In this document: positions 9,388-21,365 of the stretch, one piece after another
How positions within the stretch are numbered: the first letter of the stretch is position 1
Layout: each line of letters starts with the position of its first letter
DNA from: Cladophialophora immunda
Taxonomy: Eukaryota > Ascomycota > Eurotiomycetes > Chaetothyriales > Herpotrichiellaceae
Direction: 5' to 3'
Length of the DNA stretch: 64,000 bases
NCBI RefSeq assembly: GCF_000835495.1
Contig: NW_015622543.1
Location: 1,906,239 to 1,970,238, forward strand
The notes under the pieces: generated by a model
Told to the model about the DNA's origin: nothing
Database searches by the model: none
Seen by the model: the letters and a program-made list of their open reading frames with translations, nothing else
Position numbers and translations under genes: made by a program

Positions 9388-10999
9388 ATGAGATGAGATG
9401 CTCTCTTGAGAATGACCACGACGCAGTATCGATGAAGTGTCAGGAAAGCAGGCTCTTCGGGAGAAAAGGGCAATTTCACAGCCTGCCTTACCTACAAAGA
9501 GATAGAAAAAGTAGCAGAGCCGAATGTTGTCGGATTAATCACCTATCTTCACCCGTCTTTCCGTATCTCGGCAGTCAAGATCATGACCTTGCACCTTGAC
9601 TGATAAAATCCGCATAAGGCCATGTAGATCTATCGAAAGGTGAAGGCTCGGGGGCAACTTGCTTAAACAGAGCCGAGGTGATAGGTGACGGCAATAGTCT
9701 TCAGCAAGCGTTTGATCTGAAGTAAGGAAGAATAATCTGCCTCTGTATGTGAATCATAGTGCGTAATACACAAGGCGACGGCACCCCCGGGCGGGCGGCG
9801 AGTAAGCAACACGCGCGAGATGTATTAATCATCGACGAGGTTAGGTATACTCTCCTATAATAGGGTACAAGGACGCATTAAGCGTCAGCGTTCCTGTAAA
9901 TCTCATCAAGGAGTTCTCTCGGAGAACTTAGTTGCCAGGCTTCGGCCATGACGGCGGCGAAGATGTGATTGTTCTGACGATATAGGCGGAGAGAGAGTTC
10001 ACCGTCTTGAAAAGCTCCGCCGAATGACAGCAAACACGTAGTTAGCTATGATGATTGATGAGATTAACAAGCTAATACATCGACAGTCTATGCTCTGCAC
10101 CGAGGACCTCGTATAGTATGAGCGAGTTTTTGGCAGTGTGGGTTTGTACAAGGCTTTGTCCACTCCAGGGACTCAGCCTTACCGACGGAGGTGGATGGAT
10201 GTCACCCCTTTTCCCCAGCGGCGGACGGCCCCCAGGTATTTCCCCTCCAAACGCCGGCGTCGTATTTGAAACAACATGGGCTTTGCTATTTACTCGCCTC
10301 TTGCGAACTTCTGAGTCTATTTTTTTGGGCCCGCATGATGTTGTCGCTTCGCAGATTTGTCCGACTTTATCTGGATGGCCTATCCCACATGCTCTCTACG
10401 AGCAAAATCTTGATCCCTCTACGGCGTCTATCTTGCGTTTATTGAGCTATTCGGCAAACCCACGCATTCCTTGTACAGGGCTTCGGTCCGGTGTTTCATT
10501 GCAGAGCCTTCCGCGGTCCACTGCATGGTACCCTAGTATAACGAGATCCGAGATCGTGATATCTTGACCTTGCTGCCGCCGCCACAAGACTCTTTGCTAA
10601 GCCGGAGAAGGCATTTAATTGAAAAGGACCGATAGTGGAAGACTACGGCGCCAGGATCTCACTACCTGTTCCAACCCTCTGAACCACTGCTCAATTTACA
10701 GCTTAGAGGCAACATGGAAAGGGCATGCTCCACCGTGGCTTCATACCGGAGCACTTTTCAATTTCGAAGGTACTGTAGGAGTTAGGATGGAGTTCACAAC
10801 GGGGTCCTCCTTCTCATCTAGACGCTTTGCCAGAGGAAAGCCACGTCAAAGAACAAAGCTATATGGAAGTCACAATGCCAGCCTCGCATCGAGATTCGAC
10901 AGTTCTCTTCCTTGTTTCATTATTTCGATTCAATCAGAGCCGGACTCGAGCCAAATTTTCCTAACCTAGTCGCTCTTTCTTTCGAGGCTCGTGTTTCCG
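9388..10999. other. Divergent intergenic region, transporter / GH71 glucanase
   Basis: 1.6 kb between divergent starts. A 149-codon open frame at 10118-10567 (+) has no recognisable domain and I do not call it a gene. A GC-rich patch lies at about 9780-9810 (CCCCCGGGCGGGCGGCG). Nothing else is supported. Confidence 0.4.
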
Positions 11000-12463
11000 A
11001 TGTTGTTCCTGCCCTTGGCGTGTCTGGCGATCGTTGGCTTCGCATCTCCCATTCTAGCTCAATCAGTCTTCGCTCATGTCATAGTAAGTTGATGTCTTCG
11101 GACGCCTATTGCACGTTTTCTGATAATGTCTAGGTGGGGAACACATATAGCTACACCCAAGCTAACTGGGCAAGCGATATTGCAGCTGCTGCCGCCGCTG
11201 GTATTGACGGATTCGCGCTCAATATCGGGTATGTCGATACGATTAATCCAAATGGATTGGTCCAGACTCAGCTCGACAGTGCATATCAGGCCGCCGACGC
11301 TGCTGGCTTTCAAATGTTCTTGTCATTTGACTACCTAGCTCAGGGAGCCTGGGACCAAAATGCGGTGATAACAACAGTCAATGGTTACAGCTCGCATTCG
11401 AGTCAGTTTCAGTGGCAGGGCAAGCCTCTGGTCTCAACTTTTGAGGGTGCGGATAACGCAGGCGACTGGGCCTATATCAAATCCCAAACCAATTGTTTCT
11501 TCGTCCCGGACTTCTCAAGCCAAGGTGCAGCTGGCGCCGCCAGGAAACCCAATGTCGATGGCCTTCTTTCGTAAGTCTATAAATTCCTCGATCAGCACTC
11601 TGGCATAGCTCTAAAGTGCCTGCTAACTCCAATGCAGGTGGGACGCATGGCCAAACGGTGCAAACGACATGACAGACAATGATGACATGGCGTATGTTAC
11701 AGCACTGAATGGTCGGCCCTACATGATGCCAGTCTCTCCCTGGTTCTACACAAATCTCCCGTTGTGGTCAAAGAATTGGCTCTGGCGGGGAGATGACCTA
11801 TGGCACGATCGCTGGGACCAAGTTCTCAACGTTCAGCCAGCTTTGGTCGAGATCCTGACATGTAAGTGAAGCAAACAACTTCAACTTTGAGGACCATTCC
11901 TGATGGTTGGACAAGGGAATGACTGGGGAGAATCTCACTATATCGGCCCAATGCCACCCACCGATTCCGCCATTCCAGACGGAGCCGGGCCATACGTCGA
12001 GAACAACCCGCACGACGCCTGGTTGAAAGATTTGCCTCACTATATCGCAGCGTACAAAAATACGAGTCGGCCGGACGAGAACCATGTTACCTTCTGGTAC
12101 CGCCTCAATCCCGCGTCGGGGACAGCGTGTAGCGCCGGAACATCTTGTAACACTCCTACACAAGGCCAGGTAGCCCTAAATCCGCAGGAGTGTGACACAG
12201 ACGCAGTTTTCTTCACTGCGTTTGTGCCAAATGCCGCCATAGCAACAGTCAACGTGACAATTGGTGGCTTGACGCAGACAGTTTCGGCGACCACGCCTGG
12301 TATCTTCCACTCCAGCGTGCCGTTTAACGGTATGACCGGAGATGTCACAGTGGCTGTTACCGCTAGCGATGGCACCGAGCTTGGTCCCGTCAATGGTGCA
12401 TCCATCACAGCAGACTGTGTTGGCGGAAACATCAACTGGAATGCATGGGTTGGAGGTTCGTAG
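11000..12463 (+). CDS. Secreted alpha-1,3-glucanase (mutanase), GH71 family
   Basis: It hydrolyses alpha-1,3-glucan, a fungal cell-wall polymer, outside the cell. Exons are 11000-11083, 11134-11570, 11638-11861 and 11916-12463, giving 430 residues. The first 20 or so residues form a signal peptide (MLFLPLACLAIVGFASPILA). They are followed by the GH71 start FAHVIVGNTYSY and a (beta/alpha)8-type domain with GIDGFALNIG, FQMFLSFDY, FVPDFSS, LLSWDAWPNG, MMPVSPWFYTNLP and the signature WNDWGESHYIGP, assembled across the third intron. A C-terminal beta-rich domain (VFFTAFVPNAAIATVNVTIG) follows. There is no obvious carbohydrate-binding module or Ser/Thr linker. It is a complete-looking member of a multi-copy fungal family. 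Roles could be wall remodelling, autolysis or mycoparasitism. Confidence 0.93.
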
Positions 12464-12847
12464 GCGAATTGGAATGAGTCGTGCGGGCGCGGTATTAGCT
12501 TCTTGTATGTATTTTTGTGGGCTTGCCCAAGATTCTCAATGGCCTTGTGCTGGATACCATGCCATCTGTTGACTCTGTTTTCCGTAATGTAGAATCTGCA
12601 TTCAGAGCATGCTAGCCAAAGATACCAACGAGGTAGACGCCATAAATTGTCCTTGTTGCACTGAAGTTGTTGCGAGGCTGTACAGCACAAGGCTCGGGGC
12701 GGGTTTACTTCGGCCGAGAGCTTAAACGATTTGCGTCACGCCCAATCAACTTTTGACTTGAAGTCTGCGTTTGTGTTTCTCTTTTGCGTTCTTGTTGAGC
12801 AGCGGCGAACTCTTCGAGCCATCATCCACGAGTCCTTGGGGAGAAGA
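12464..12847. other. Intergenic between GH71 and ferredoxin genes
   Basis: It holds the glucanase 3' UTR and the ferredoxin promoter. An in-frame ATG at 12731 could extend the ferredoxin by 39 residues. No other feature was seen. Confidence 0.4.
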
Positions 12848-13607
12848 ATGTCTGGATGGAACGGTGTGCGGAGTCTCATAGGACGAAATACCCGTCGATG
12901 CGGTCGAACTGACCAGGCGCGACAATTTCAATCCGGCGCAACTCGAATTCTCAATCGGAACCTCAGTCTGCACACTGCAACGGTATCGTTGTGCCGGCAA
13001 CATCAACATGAACTCAGGATCAAGAAAGACCTAATCAGGGCCCATATACGCTCTCTTGAACTGGGCAGGAGGAGGTTTTCCACGACCCAAGTGACGAGGC
13101 ATGGACATCTGGATCCGCCTAAGCCGGGAGAAGAGTAAGGCTCAACCTGTGCTCTGAGAAGGCATGGAGGATGCTGATGGATAACTACAGGCTCAAAGTC
13201 ACGTTCGTCGACAAGGAAGGAGATGAGCACACGTTTGAGGTTGCGGAGGGTGACAACCTGCTGGATATTGCGCAGGCCAATGACCTGGAGATGGAAGGTG
13301 TGTTTTGACAACATTCTCCCAAACCATTCATAAACCTTTTCTCGCTGACGATTTCTATCAAGGCGCCTGTGGCGGCTCATGCGCATGTTCTACCTGCCAC
13401 GTTATAGTCGAATCCGAGGAAATGTACGATAAGATCCCAGAGGCCACCGACGACGAGAACGACATGTTAGACCTCGCATTCGGCTTGACGGAAACATCGA
13501 GGCTAGGCTGCCAGGTAAAGATGTCTAAGGAGTTAGACGGGTTAGTGGTGAAACTGCCACAGATGACACGGAACATGCAAGCTTCGGATTTCGAGAAGCG
13601 CAGTTGA
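12848..13607 (+). CDS. yah1: Mitochondrial [2Fe-2S] adrenodoxin-type ferredoxin
   Basis: Yah1/adrenodoxin passes electrons from NADPH ferredoxin reductase to Fe-S cluster assembly and heme A synthesis in the mitochondrial matrix. Exons are 12848-13134, 13191-13297 and 13363-13607, giving 212 residues. The first 85 or so residues are Arg-rich and nearly free of acid (RNTRRCGRTDQARQF; RRRFSTTQVTRHGH), as in a matrix presequence. The ferredoxin fold follows, with LKVTFVDKEGDEHTFEV and the cluster ligands in ACGGSCACSTCHV plus the distal Cys in RLGCQV. The AFGLTETSRLGCQ and acidic DDENDMLD segments are typical of the adrenodoxin subgroup. An alternative start at 12731 would lengthen the presequence. 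The gene converges on rrp15, with 114 bp between their stops. Confidence 0.92.
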
Positions 13608-13721
13608 TGATAAACTGAGGGTCGGGCATTAGACATGTACTATCACAAACCGCTCTCCATTGCTCCTCGCTTGGGTGGGCGTTATACCCAGAAAGTCCTT
13701 TACAATCACGATGCCCTCCGG

Positions 13722-14564
13722 TCATTGTGCTGTCGTGCTCTGCGCATTCTTTTTCCCAGCGATCAGGTCCAAGAATCCCTGCTTGCTCATCTCGTTGACC
13801 TTCTCCTCGCGGTTGGCCATCCCTATGGTTCCCTTCTTCCGTTCCTCCTTGGCCACCTGTTCGGCTTTAACCTGAGCCGCCCGAACTGCGTTGAAGAGCT
13901 TGACCACGCCCCGCTGGGCGATTTTCCGCAATTTCTTTTCCTCCTCAGCCACTTCGCCCGCTTGTCCCGAGCTCAGACCCAGAACGTCCTTTACTCTTCC
14001 TCTTTCTAACTCTTCCTTGCGGTCTGACCTCAATTTGGCTTTGGCTTTTTTCTCCAAGCGGTCATTTGCGAGGGAGACGCTGGTTTCCGCGGCTTCTTTA
14101 CTTCTCGACAGGACAGGATCTTTGCGAGCTGATTGGGATAGCTTCGTCGATAGGATTTTTGAGATTGAGGTAGAAAATGCTTCCGGGTCGTTTCGCTTGC
14201 TTATGTGTTTTCTTCTGTCTGCCTCATTGAGGTCTTCTTCTGTACTGTCCTCATCCGATGTCGCGGCTTCCTCAGAGTTCGTATCTTCGTCTTCTTCTTC
14301 GTCTTTGTCTTCCATTTGTACGTCGGGTTCGTCCTCCGCTACAGCCGGGGGAGGCTTCTTCCTTTGAGGCTTGGGCGTATTCGGGGGGCGCTGTTCTTCG
14401 TCGCTCTCGTCCAAATTAACGGGAGCGAACCCTTGCTCTTCCTGCTCGTCCTCGTCGCTCGAGCTGTGGTACTCCAACTGTTTGCGGAAACGCTTCTTCG
14501 GTCGCTCGGTCTTTCCACGCATTCCATCTTCGACTTTACGTTTCTTTTGCGATAGAGGGGCCAT
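13722..14564 (-). CDS. rrp15: Ribosome biogenesis protein Rrp15
   Basis: Nucleolar factor for 60S pre-ribosome maturation. The 280-residue single-exon product starts at the ATG at 14564 (MAPLSQKKRKV). It has a basic start, an acidic low-complexity region (EDKDEEEDEDTNSEE, about 85-100) and the Rrp15 core: DPEAFSTSISKILSTKLS, then DPVLSRSK. A Lys-rich helix (EKKAKAKLRSDRKEELERGR) and LRKIAQRGVVKLFNAVRAAQ come next. The C-terminus (KVNEMSKQGFLDLIAGK) matches the family. It is arranged head-to-head with srp54 across 280 bp, which fits a bidirectional promoter shared by two growth-related genes. Confidence 0.92.
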   Translation of the reverse strand: MAPLSQKKRKVEDGMRGKTERPKKRFRKQLEYHSSSDEDEQEEQGFAPVNLDESDEEQRPPNTPKPQRKKPPPAVAEDEPDVQMEDKDEEEDEDTNSEEAATSDEDSTEEDLNEADRRKHISKRNDPEAFSTSISKILSTKLSQSARKDPVLSRSKEAAETSVSLANDRLEKKAKAKLRSDRKEELERGRVKDVLGLSSGQAGEVAEEEKKLRKIAQRGVVKLFNAVRAAQVKAEQVAKEERKKGTIGMANREEKVNEMSKQGFLDLIAGKKNAQSTTAQ

Positions 14565-14844
14565 CTTGGACACGGTTCGCTGGGTAGGTCAGTATGGCTA
14601 AGGAGAACAGCGTCCGCTGCTACTATTCGAGGGTTGGCCAAGATTTATTCTGGAAATTCTTCAAAATCGCCGGCAAAACTGCGGAAGTAACTTGACTCCC
14701 ACTTTGATGTCCATTCTTCCCCACACTGGCGTCGAGACCACCAACTTCGTGCCACCGTTACTCCCTTCGATCTCGCCGCCCTTCCAAGTCGGACCGCCTT
14801 GAATATCATAGAACCACTCGCAAACACCCTTCTAGATCTGCAAG
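14565..14844. promoter_or_regulatory. Bidirectional promoter between rrp15 and srp54
   Basis: A 280-bp spacer separates two divergent start codons and must contain both promoters. No TATA box is evident. Specific elements were not identified. Confidence 0.6.
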
Positions 14845-16416
14845 ATGGTTCTCTCAGATCTGGGACGGCGCATCAATGCGGCCGTGTCGAACCTCAACCG
14901 CGAACCCAACCTCGATGAGAAAGCCTTCGATGCCATGATCAAGGAGATATGTTCGGCCCTCCTATCGGCTGATGTCAATGTGCGGCTTGTAAAGAATCTG
15001 CGAAAGTCGATACAGAGCGCCGTCAATTTCAAGGACCTTCCGCCCAACACGACCTCCAATGGCAAGAAGCGAATGATCCAACAAGCGGTCTTCGAGCACC
15101 TTGTTCAACTCGTCGATCCTCATGCCGAACCATATAAACCCAAGAAAGGCAGGTCGAATGTGATCATGATGGTCGGTCTTCAAGGCGCCGGAAAGACGAC
15201 AACCTGCACGAAGCTGGCAAGATACTATGCAGCCCGGGGTTTCAAGGCCTGTCTGGTTTGCGCAGATACCTTCCGAGCAGGAGCCTATGACCAGCTGAAG
15301 CAGAATGCTACAAAAGCAAAGATACCATATTATGGGTCACTTACACAAACAGATCCCGCAGTGGTAGCTGCTGAGGGTGTCGGGAGATTTAAAAAGGAGA
15401 AATTCGAGGTTATCATCGTTGACACATCGGGGAGACACAAGCAGGAAGCAGACTTGTTCCAGGAAATGATTTTTGTACAAAATGCCATCAAACCGGATCA
15501 GACAATCATGGTACTAGATGGCACGATTGGCCAAGCCGCCGAGGCACAGTCGGCCGCCTTTAAAGCTACAGCTGACTTTGGTGCTCTTATCATCACCAAA
15601 ACAGACGGTGGCGCAGCAGGAGGAGGCGCCATTGCTGCTGCAGCTGCAACGCGCACCCCTATTATCTTCCTCGGCACAGGTGAACATCTGGCAGATCTGG
15701 AAAGATTCGATGCAAGATCATTCATTTCCAAGCTACTTGGATATGGAGACATGAGTGGTCTGATCGAGCAAATTCAAACACTCACAAGGGAGTCGGCGGG
15801 GATGAAGGAGACCCAAAAACATTTGGCAGAAGGTATCTTCACGATCCGTGATATGAAAGAACAAATCACGAATATCATGAAGATGGGCCCCCTCTCCAAG
15901 ATCGGCAGCATGATACCTGGTATGAGCGGCCTCATGCAAGGCATGTCCGACGAGGACGGAACCGAAAAGCTGAAACGGATGGTGTACATTTTTGACAGCA
16001 TGACGGCCAAAGAACTGGACTCTGACGGGAAAATTCTGATATCACAGCCCTCTCGAATGGTCAGAATCGCTTGTGGCTCAGGCACCAGTGTCAGGGATGT
16101 CGAAGAACTTCTTACGCAGCATAAAGTGATGGCTAGCGTTGCCAAGAACATGGGTCAACAGAAGAAGAACATGGCCAAAGCCAACAGTATGTTGCAAGGT
16201 GGCAACCGACAACAGCAGCTCGCAGCAATGCAGAAACGGATGCAAAGTATGGGTGGTGGCCGGGGCGGCATGCCAGGTGGTGACCTCGGCAAGATGATGC
16301 AGATGATGCAAAACATGGGCATGGGAGCTGGTGGTGGTGGAGGAGGCGGAGGAATGGATGCTCTCATGCAGCAGATGGGGGGAATGTTTGGCGGTGGCCG
16401 GGGCCGAGGGAGATGA
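14845..16416 (+). CDS. srp54: Signal recognition particle 54-kDa subunit
   Basis: SRP54 is the GTPase of the signal recognition particle, which binds signal peptides and docks ribosomes at the ER. The 523-residue protein has no intron. Domains in order: N domain ([18 protein letters not shown]...); G domain with P-loop GLQGAGKTT (111-119), [19 protein letters not shown] and TKTDGG; and the Met-rich M domain ([40 protein letters not shown]). The tail is Met/Gly-rich and ends GGGRGRGR. In the G5 region the sequence reads DGGAAGGGA, where many eukaryotes have DGHAKGGGA. Length matches fungal orthologues. It is divergent from rrp15. Confidence 0.97.
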   Translation: MVLSDLGRRINAAVSNLNREPNLDEKAFDAMIKEICSALLSADVNVRLVKNLRKSIQSAVNFKDLPPNTTSNGKKRMIQQAVFEHLVQLVDPHAEPYKPKKGRSNVIMMVGLQGAGKTTTCTKLARYYAARGFKACLVCADTFRAGAYDQLKQNATKAKIPYYGSLTQTDPAVVAAEGVGRFKKEKFEVIIVDTSGRHKQEADLFQEMIFVQNAIKPDQTIMVLDGTIGQAAEAQSAAFKATADFGALIITKTDGGAAGGGAIAAAAATRTPIIFLGTGEHLADLERFDARSFISKLLGYGDMSGLIEQIQTLTRESAGMKETQKHLAEGIFTIRDMKEQITNIMKMGPLSKIGSMIPGMSGLMQGMSDEDGTEKLKRMVYIFDSMTAKELDSDGKILISQPSRMVRIACGSGTSVRDVEELLTQHKVMASVAKNMGQQKKNMAKANSMLQGGNRQQQLAAMQKRMQSMGGGRGGMPGGDLGKMMQMMQNMGMGAGGGGGGGGMDALMQQMGGMFGGGRGRGR

Positions 16417-17432
16417 ACGGGCTTTGGATGCCTCGAGACTTCTCCCAACTACGCTACGTGAAGCATATTCAATTTCTGGTCTCAGATGATCCGACCGAGG
16501 ATGCATGGTACGGAGCCGACGGCCCTCCGGTGAGAAGGCCAAGGTGGGAGGATCTCGAAAAGGCGTTTTATGCCTCAAATTCTCCTGACAAGGGTCTTGA
16601 ACAAGCTTCGGTCGGTCGATGACTGGAATCAAGCGCGAAGAGGACTGATATCTTTGTGGGCTGTCACTAACGGCGGCGCGGCGAATGAGACATGTAGTCT
16701 CACCACCCGACGAAGGAACTGTCGGTCCTGGACATCTACAGAAGCGCGCAAACCTGGGGCACTCTTGGCAATGAAAGACCCAGCGTGGCTATCCACGTCT
16801 TCTTTTCGACGAGTGGCGAAGAGATATTAATGACTGAATGTCGCAGCAGCCCGCCAAAGCAACGAGCCAGCGAGCACAGTGGACAGCGGCGAGGGCTGCG
16901 CCAATTGTGAGGTCACTTCTGCACTTTGCAGAAAGGGAGTTGGCATATAATACAGCAGTCTCTAGTGCCAGCTTCCCTCCATTGACCTCTGGGATGAAAT
17001 GAAGCTATCAGAGTGTCGCGTTGAATTGGCGTGTCACGGATGATATGGTCAGTCTGAAGAGATTGACTTGGCGTTCATTGCTCCCAAGGAGTTGACTATA
17101 GGCTTTCAACTTCCTAGGGAAGGTATCCTTGATAGCACTTCTGTCCCATACCTATTGACGCATTTTACCCTGCCGAGGCCTGTCCTCCCCTTCCCCAGTC
17201 GCAGCCTCGCCATGCACCGGATGGAGTCCGCCCCTCCGCCAATCGGAAGCCCGGATCATTTTCGCCGCAAAAATCCCGCTCCGATCAACGTCGCGAATTT
17301 CTTTTCGCCGCAAGCCATTTGCCCGTATGCGCCTCCATTTCCTCTGCATTTGCATCCAGACCTCCCGCTCAGGCAACGACTGTTCCTCCCTGACCGCATC
17401 CACTCCTTCCACAGTCCACCACCTCCTTCACG
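16417..17432. other. Intergenic between srp54 and tim22
   Basis: About 1 kb containing the srp54 3' UTR and tim22 promoter. The last 250 bp are C/T-rich, as is common just upstream of fungal starts. No gene was supported. Confidence 0.4.
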
Positions 17433-18205
17433 ATGGCGTTCCCAGGCGCATTCGGCGGCCCAGGCATGAGCGGCGGAGCAGCAGGAGGAAACGCAGGCAT
17501 GAGCGAGCAGGAACAGCAGATGGTGAAGATGGTAAGAAGCACGAACCCTCGACAAGAATTTCGGATGGCACAGGACGTGGAGCATCCTGGGACTATCGCC
17601 ATGAATTGGCGCAAGAAGATGTGATCGCTAATTGAACGGTATATGGACAGATGCAAAAAGGCATGGAGTCCTGCGTCGCAAAATCAGCTCTAGCTGGTGG
17701 AATGGGCTTCGTTCTCGGCGGCGCTTTTGGCCTATTCATGTCGAGTGTAAGCCCGCATTCTCCTCTTCTTCACAACTGCCCTTCCCCCGCATTCAGCCTG
17801 TGGACATTCCGACTTTCATCGACAAGGTTGCATCGAGAAATCACATTGAACTGACTGGACCCGCATTAGATGGCATACGACACTCCTCTATCCCCGCAAG
17901 GCCAACAAATCACCTCACTTCCTGTCCGCGAACAACTCCGGAGAGGCCTCAAAGACATGGGCTCGAAATCATATTCGTCTGCCAAGAACTTTGCGCTAAT
18001 TGGTGCACTCTACAGCGGCACGGAGTGCTGCATAGAGGGTTTCCGAGCGAAGAGCGATCTAATGAACAGCGTCTCGGCTGGATGTATCACGGGCGGCATA
18101 TTGGCGCACAAGGCAGGTCCGCAGGCTGCAGCGCTTGGGTGTGCCGGCTTCGCGGCGTTCAGCGCGGCGATCGATGCATATATGCGGATGCCGGAGAGCG
18201 ACTGA
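17433..18205 (+). CDS. tim22: Mitochondrial inner-membrane translocase subunit Tim22
   Basis: Tim22 forms the channel of the carrier translocase, which inserts multi-spanning proteins into the inner membrane. Exons are 17433-17531, 17651-17746 and 17870-18205, giving 176 residues. A Gly-rich N-terminus ([20 protein letters not shown]) is followed by the Tim17/22/23 domain: [32 protein letters not shown], and [40 protein letters not shown] and [20 protein letters not shown] complete it. The glycine-zipper membrane segments and the conserved pair of cysteines are present. Both introns are about 120 bp, longer than most in the window. Size matches the family. Confidence 0.95.
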
Positions 18206-19359
18206 TCGAGGGTGAGGATAGACAATGTTTCTGCTGATTTGAAAGAGAAGGATGTATCAGAATCGAGGAAGAGTTGGGTTTCTTGCAATGCATGCATTCA
18301 CAGGCGTTGGAATCGGTCATGAAATGTACAGCATGTACACCGCGGCTTCCCGTTGCGATATGACGCTGGGATCTGTATAGAGGGTCACAGGGGAGAGCGT
18401 TCAGCGAAGCATTTGCAAGGCGTCAAGCGGGATTTGTTACAACAAGAGGAAAGTCAACGAAGGACGCGTCTTCCATCTTGACAGAGGATTGCAACTGCCA
18501 GGAAATGTCCGTATATTTGCGGCTGGCTGGGATAGACGTTTGGAGCAGCAATATGGCGCTACTGGAACTGATGTATTGTCCCCGGCTACTGATGGGGACG
18601 AAGACTGGCGGCGGTACGATAGATTTCTCTCCGCTTTGTATAAGTTATCAGAATATTAACAGTCGTCTCGACGTGTTGCATATGCATATAAATATTCAGG
18701 TCACTGAGGCGATCAGCATGATGGACTTCCTTTGCAGATTCCAATAGAGCAGTCCAGTAAAGGGACAAAAGGTAAGTTTGATGGAATATATAGTTATGTG
18801 TTCAAGCTTTCGTGGAACTGAAGCGATTCTCGCTGAAGAGGTGAATTCTCCCCATCTTCCATCACGCTTGATCAACGCTTCGCCCATCCAGTTGACAGAA
18901 TATATCCATCAATGGCCACAAAGACCCGCCGTAGTCCGGCCGTTCTTTAACTACTGCGGGGCATTGGTGTTTCTCGAAGCCCACTTACCTTCCAGTATAC
19001 TCGGTACCTGTATCTTACATCATCTGCCATCATTTTGCATTTCGACAAATGGAGACGGTTGATTCAGGCACGCAGATACTACGTGGATGTAGACTCGGAG
19101 TTCTTCTGCCAATCTTTATCAAAATCCTTCAGAGCACATGGTGGCCCAGCAGACGGATATTCGAGACATGGCGGTCAGCGAATGTCATGCTCAAGGTTCC
19201 AGATTTAATTGATAATCATCGCTCAAGGAAGTCTGCTGTGCTTCAAATGCGTGTCCAGCTAATGGACGGTGCGAACCATCAAGGATGTTCATTTCCCCGG
19301 GACCAATCTGGCACGAACCACAACAACTCTCATTATGCTTCATGCAGCTTGAGTCGCTT
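18206..19359. other. Intergenic, convergent tim22 / alcohol dehydrogenase
   Basis: 1.15 kb between two converging genes. Only short open frames with no domain signature occur. Nothing is supported. Confidence 0.4.
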
Positions 19360-20584
19360 CTAAACGTTCTCTTTGTCAAACTCGACCTTATCGACCACAC
19401 AGACGGCCTTTCCTTTCATCTTTCCAGAATGAGCCAGTTCGACCATCTTCGGTACTTCCTCAAGTCCGTAAAAGATGTTGGTTTCGACCTTAATTCCATG
19501 TTTCCCTGCATCGTTTAGCATTTGCTGGCTATACTCTTGGCCGGCAATCAATGTCCCCTTGATGCGAATGTCTCGGAAGATCAATTCTTGGAAGGCTACG
19601 CAGACCCTGCCGAGAAGTCAGCTTTTGTGTCCGGTTCCAAAAAAAACCATGCTCACCGGTCGGGCTGCGCAGTCTGCACCATGGTCCCGTGCATCCTTGT
19701 AATGGCACAGGCCATGTCGGCCGAGGTCTCGTGCTCTGACACGTTGATCGAAGCATGGACACCCAAGCCATCTGTGAGCTTCTGCACCTGCTCCACAACC
19801 TTCTCTTTTCCTTCTCGCGCGTCGAAAATGTGCTTTGCACCGGCCTTCTTACACAACTCGAGCCCTTCATCTCTCGCATCAACCGCGACGACATTGATCC
19901 CCTTGGCCATGGCAAATTGTATGCCCAGGTGGCCCAACCCGCCACCGGCACCCACAATGCCTAACCACCCTCCTTCTGGGACCTCGGCCACGATAATGGC
20001 GCGATATATCGTACACCCGGCACAAGCGAGCGGTGCTGCACTGGCAAAGCTCACATTGTCCGGAATGTGACAACTCGTCCGGTTGTCCACAACGTGATAC
20101 TCACTGAAAGCCCCGTCGACGAAAACACCGATGTGTCCCTCGATATGCTGACAATATTGATGCCAGTCATTCGGACCCTGACAGTTGAAGCACTTCTCGC
20201 AGGGGTTACGGGGGAGACCAGACATGACACGATCGCCCTTTTTGAAATTGGTGACTTCATCGCCGACGGCAACGACGATGCCTGTCCCTTCGTGCGACGC
20301 CGTACAGGGCAGCTTTGTCGGAAATTTGCCAGCGACTACCATACTGTCGGTGTGGCATAATGATGCAACCACTGTCTTGAGCAGGATTTCGTGCGGTTTG
20401 AGGCTTGTGGGAGTGGGCACTTTATGGATCGTGTAAGGTTTGTTGAACTATTGTCACCCACCGTCGTTGCGGATCAGCTTTTTGCTCTAGAGGCTGATGG
20501 ATTGATGTCGATATAGCCGCGTTTCGAACTTACCTCTACCACTTGCACTGCGAGCATTTCTTTGGGGACTCCCTCAATCGCCAT
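19360..20584 (-). CDS. Zinc-dependent alcohol dehydrogenase (MDR superfamily)
   Basis: Oxidises alcohols or reduces aldehydes with NAD(P). Exons are 20584-20534, 20447-19657 and 19606-19360, giving 362 residues. Features: the catalytic-zinc Cys in SLCHTD, SHEGTG (usual GHExxG), a structural-zinc-like Cys cluster in NPCEKCFNCQGPNDWHQYCQ, and the catalytic-domain segment LACAGCTIYRAI. The Rossmann motif VGAGGGLGHLGIQ and an acidic residue after VVAVD favour NAD. The last Cys of the structural cluster is nine residues from the third, not the usual seven. The family is that of fungal ADH1/ADH3-like cytosolic enzymes. Substrate is not predictable. Its promoter region is shared with the divergent kinase gene. 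Confidence 0.9.
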
Positions 20585-21365
20585 CTTGTGAGATCAATCC
20601 TCGCTTTTCTTCAGGTCGCCGTCCGGTAAAAAAGAAAACAAGGAGCTATGAAGGGATATCAAGAGAGCTGCCGTGTATCCAGGGGGGACAAATCTGCCTG
20701 AGGGTCAATTTAATGGATTCAATGCCAGTGGTCGAGTTACAGAGTCCTGCGCATAACCGAGGGGCAGTTGCGGTATCGGTGATTGGCTCCCCTCACCGTC
20801 GATGGCGGGCACGGCGGGCCGCCACGTTTTCCCCGAATGGGCGCATTACATAAGCCCCCGGAGGTAGAATCCACTAGGCTGAATGCGGCAGATCTAACCT
20901 CGATCTTTTACAAACAATTCAATAACAAACCTTTGTCTCGAAATAATAGCTACTTCTTCTTCCTTCTCCTTGGATGGATATCTGCATCGCTGAAAAGGAT
21001 GGTTCCACGGAACTCTGACGGTGGCTATCTGCCATACCTCTCATGGGATGGCCAAAACATTGCTAACGATCCTCTGTGTCCGGAATGAAATTAGAGAACG
21101 AGCCGTAGAGTCCTCGTTCAGCATTATCACGAAGCCCTTTATGGAGCCCATGAGCTAAATACGTCTTTCATTGATGGCCTGGACCAACTTATTTCCTTTG
21201 TTCACTGCAACTGAGGGTTTGATGCGTTCAGATCCCAACTTAACTGCAATGTCGCCTGGAAGCCCGACATTTTTCCCTATCGTTTTAGGGTTAAAGCACT
21301 TATTTTCCACTTTCAGCCTGAAAGGTCACCACGCTTGCTCACTGTTCTGATCCGATTCTCACAAC
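20585..21365. other. Divergent intergenic region, alcohol dehydrogenase / kinase-like
   Basis: 780 bp. It contains a CCAAT box in reverse (GATTGG near 20781) and stress-element-like pentamers (AGGGG/CCCCT near 20760 and 20790). These are weak, low-information matches. A run of AT-rich sequence precedes the kinase start. Confidence 0.35.

Noticed and set aside
10118..10567. 149-codon open frame in the transporter/glucanase spacer
   Set aside because: No domain, no clear start context and no splice partner; low-complexity composition. Treated as chance.
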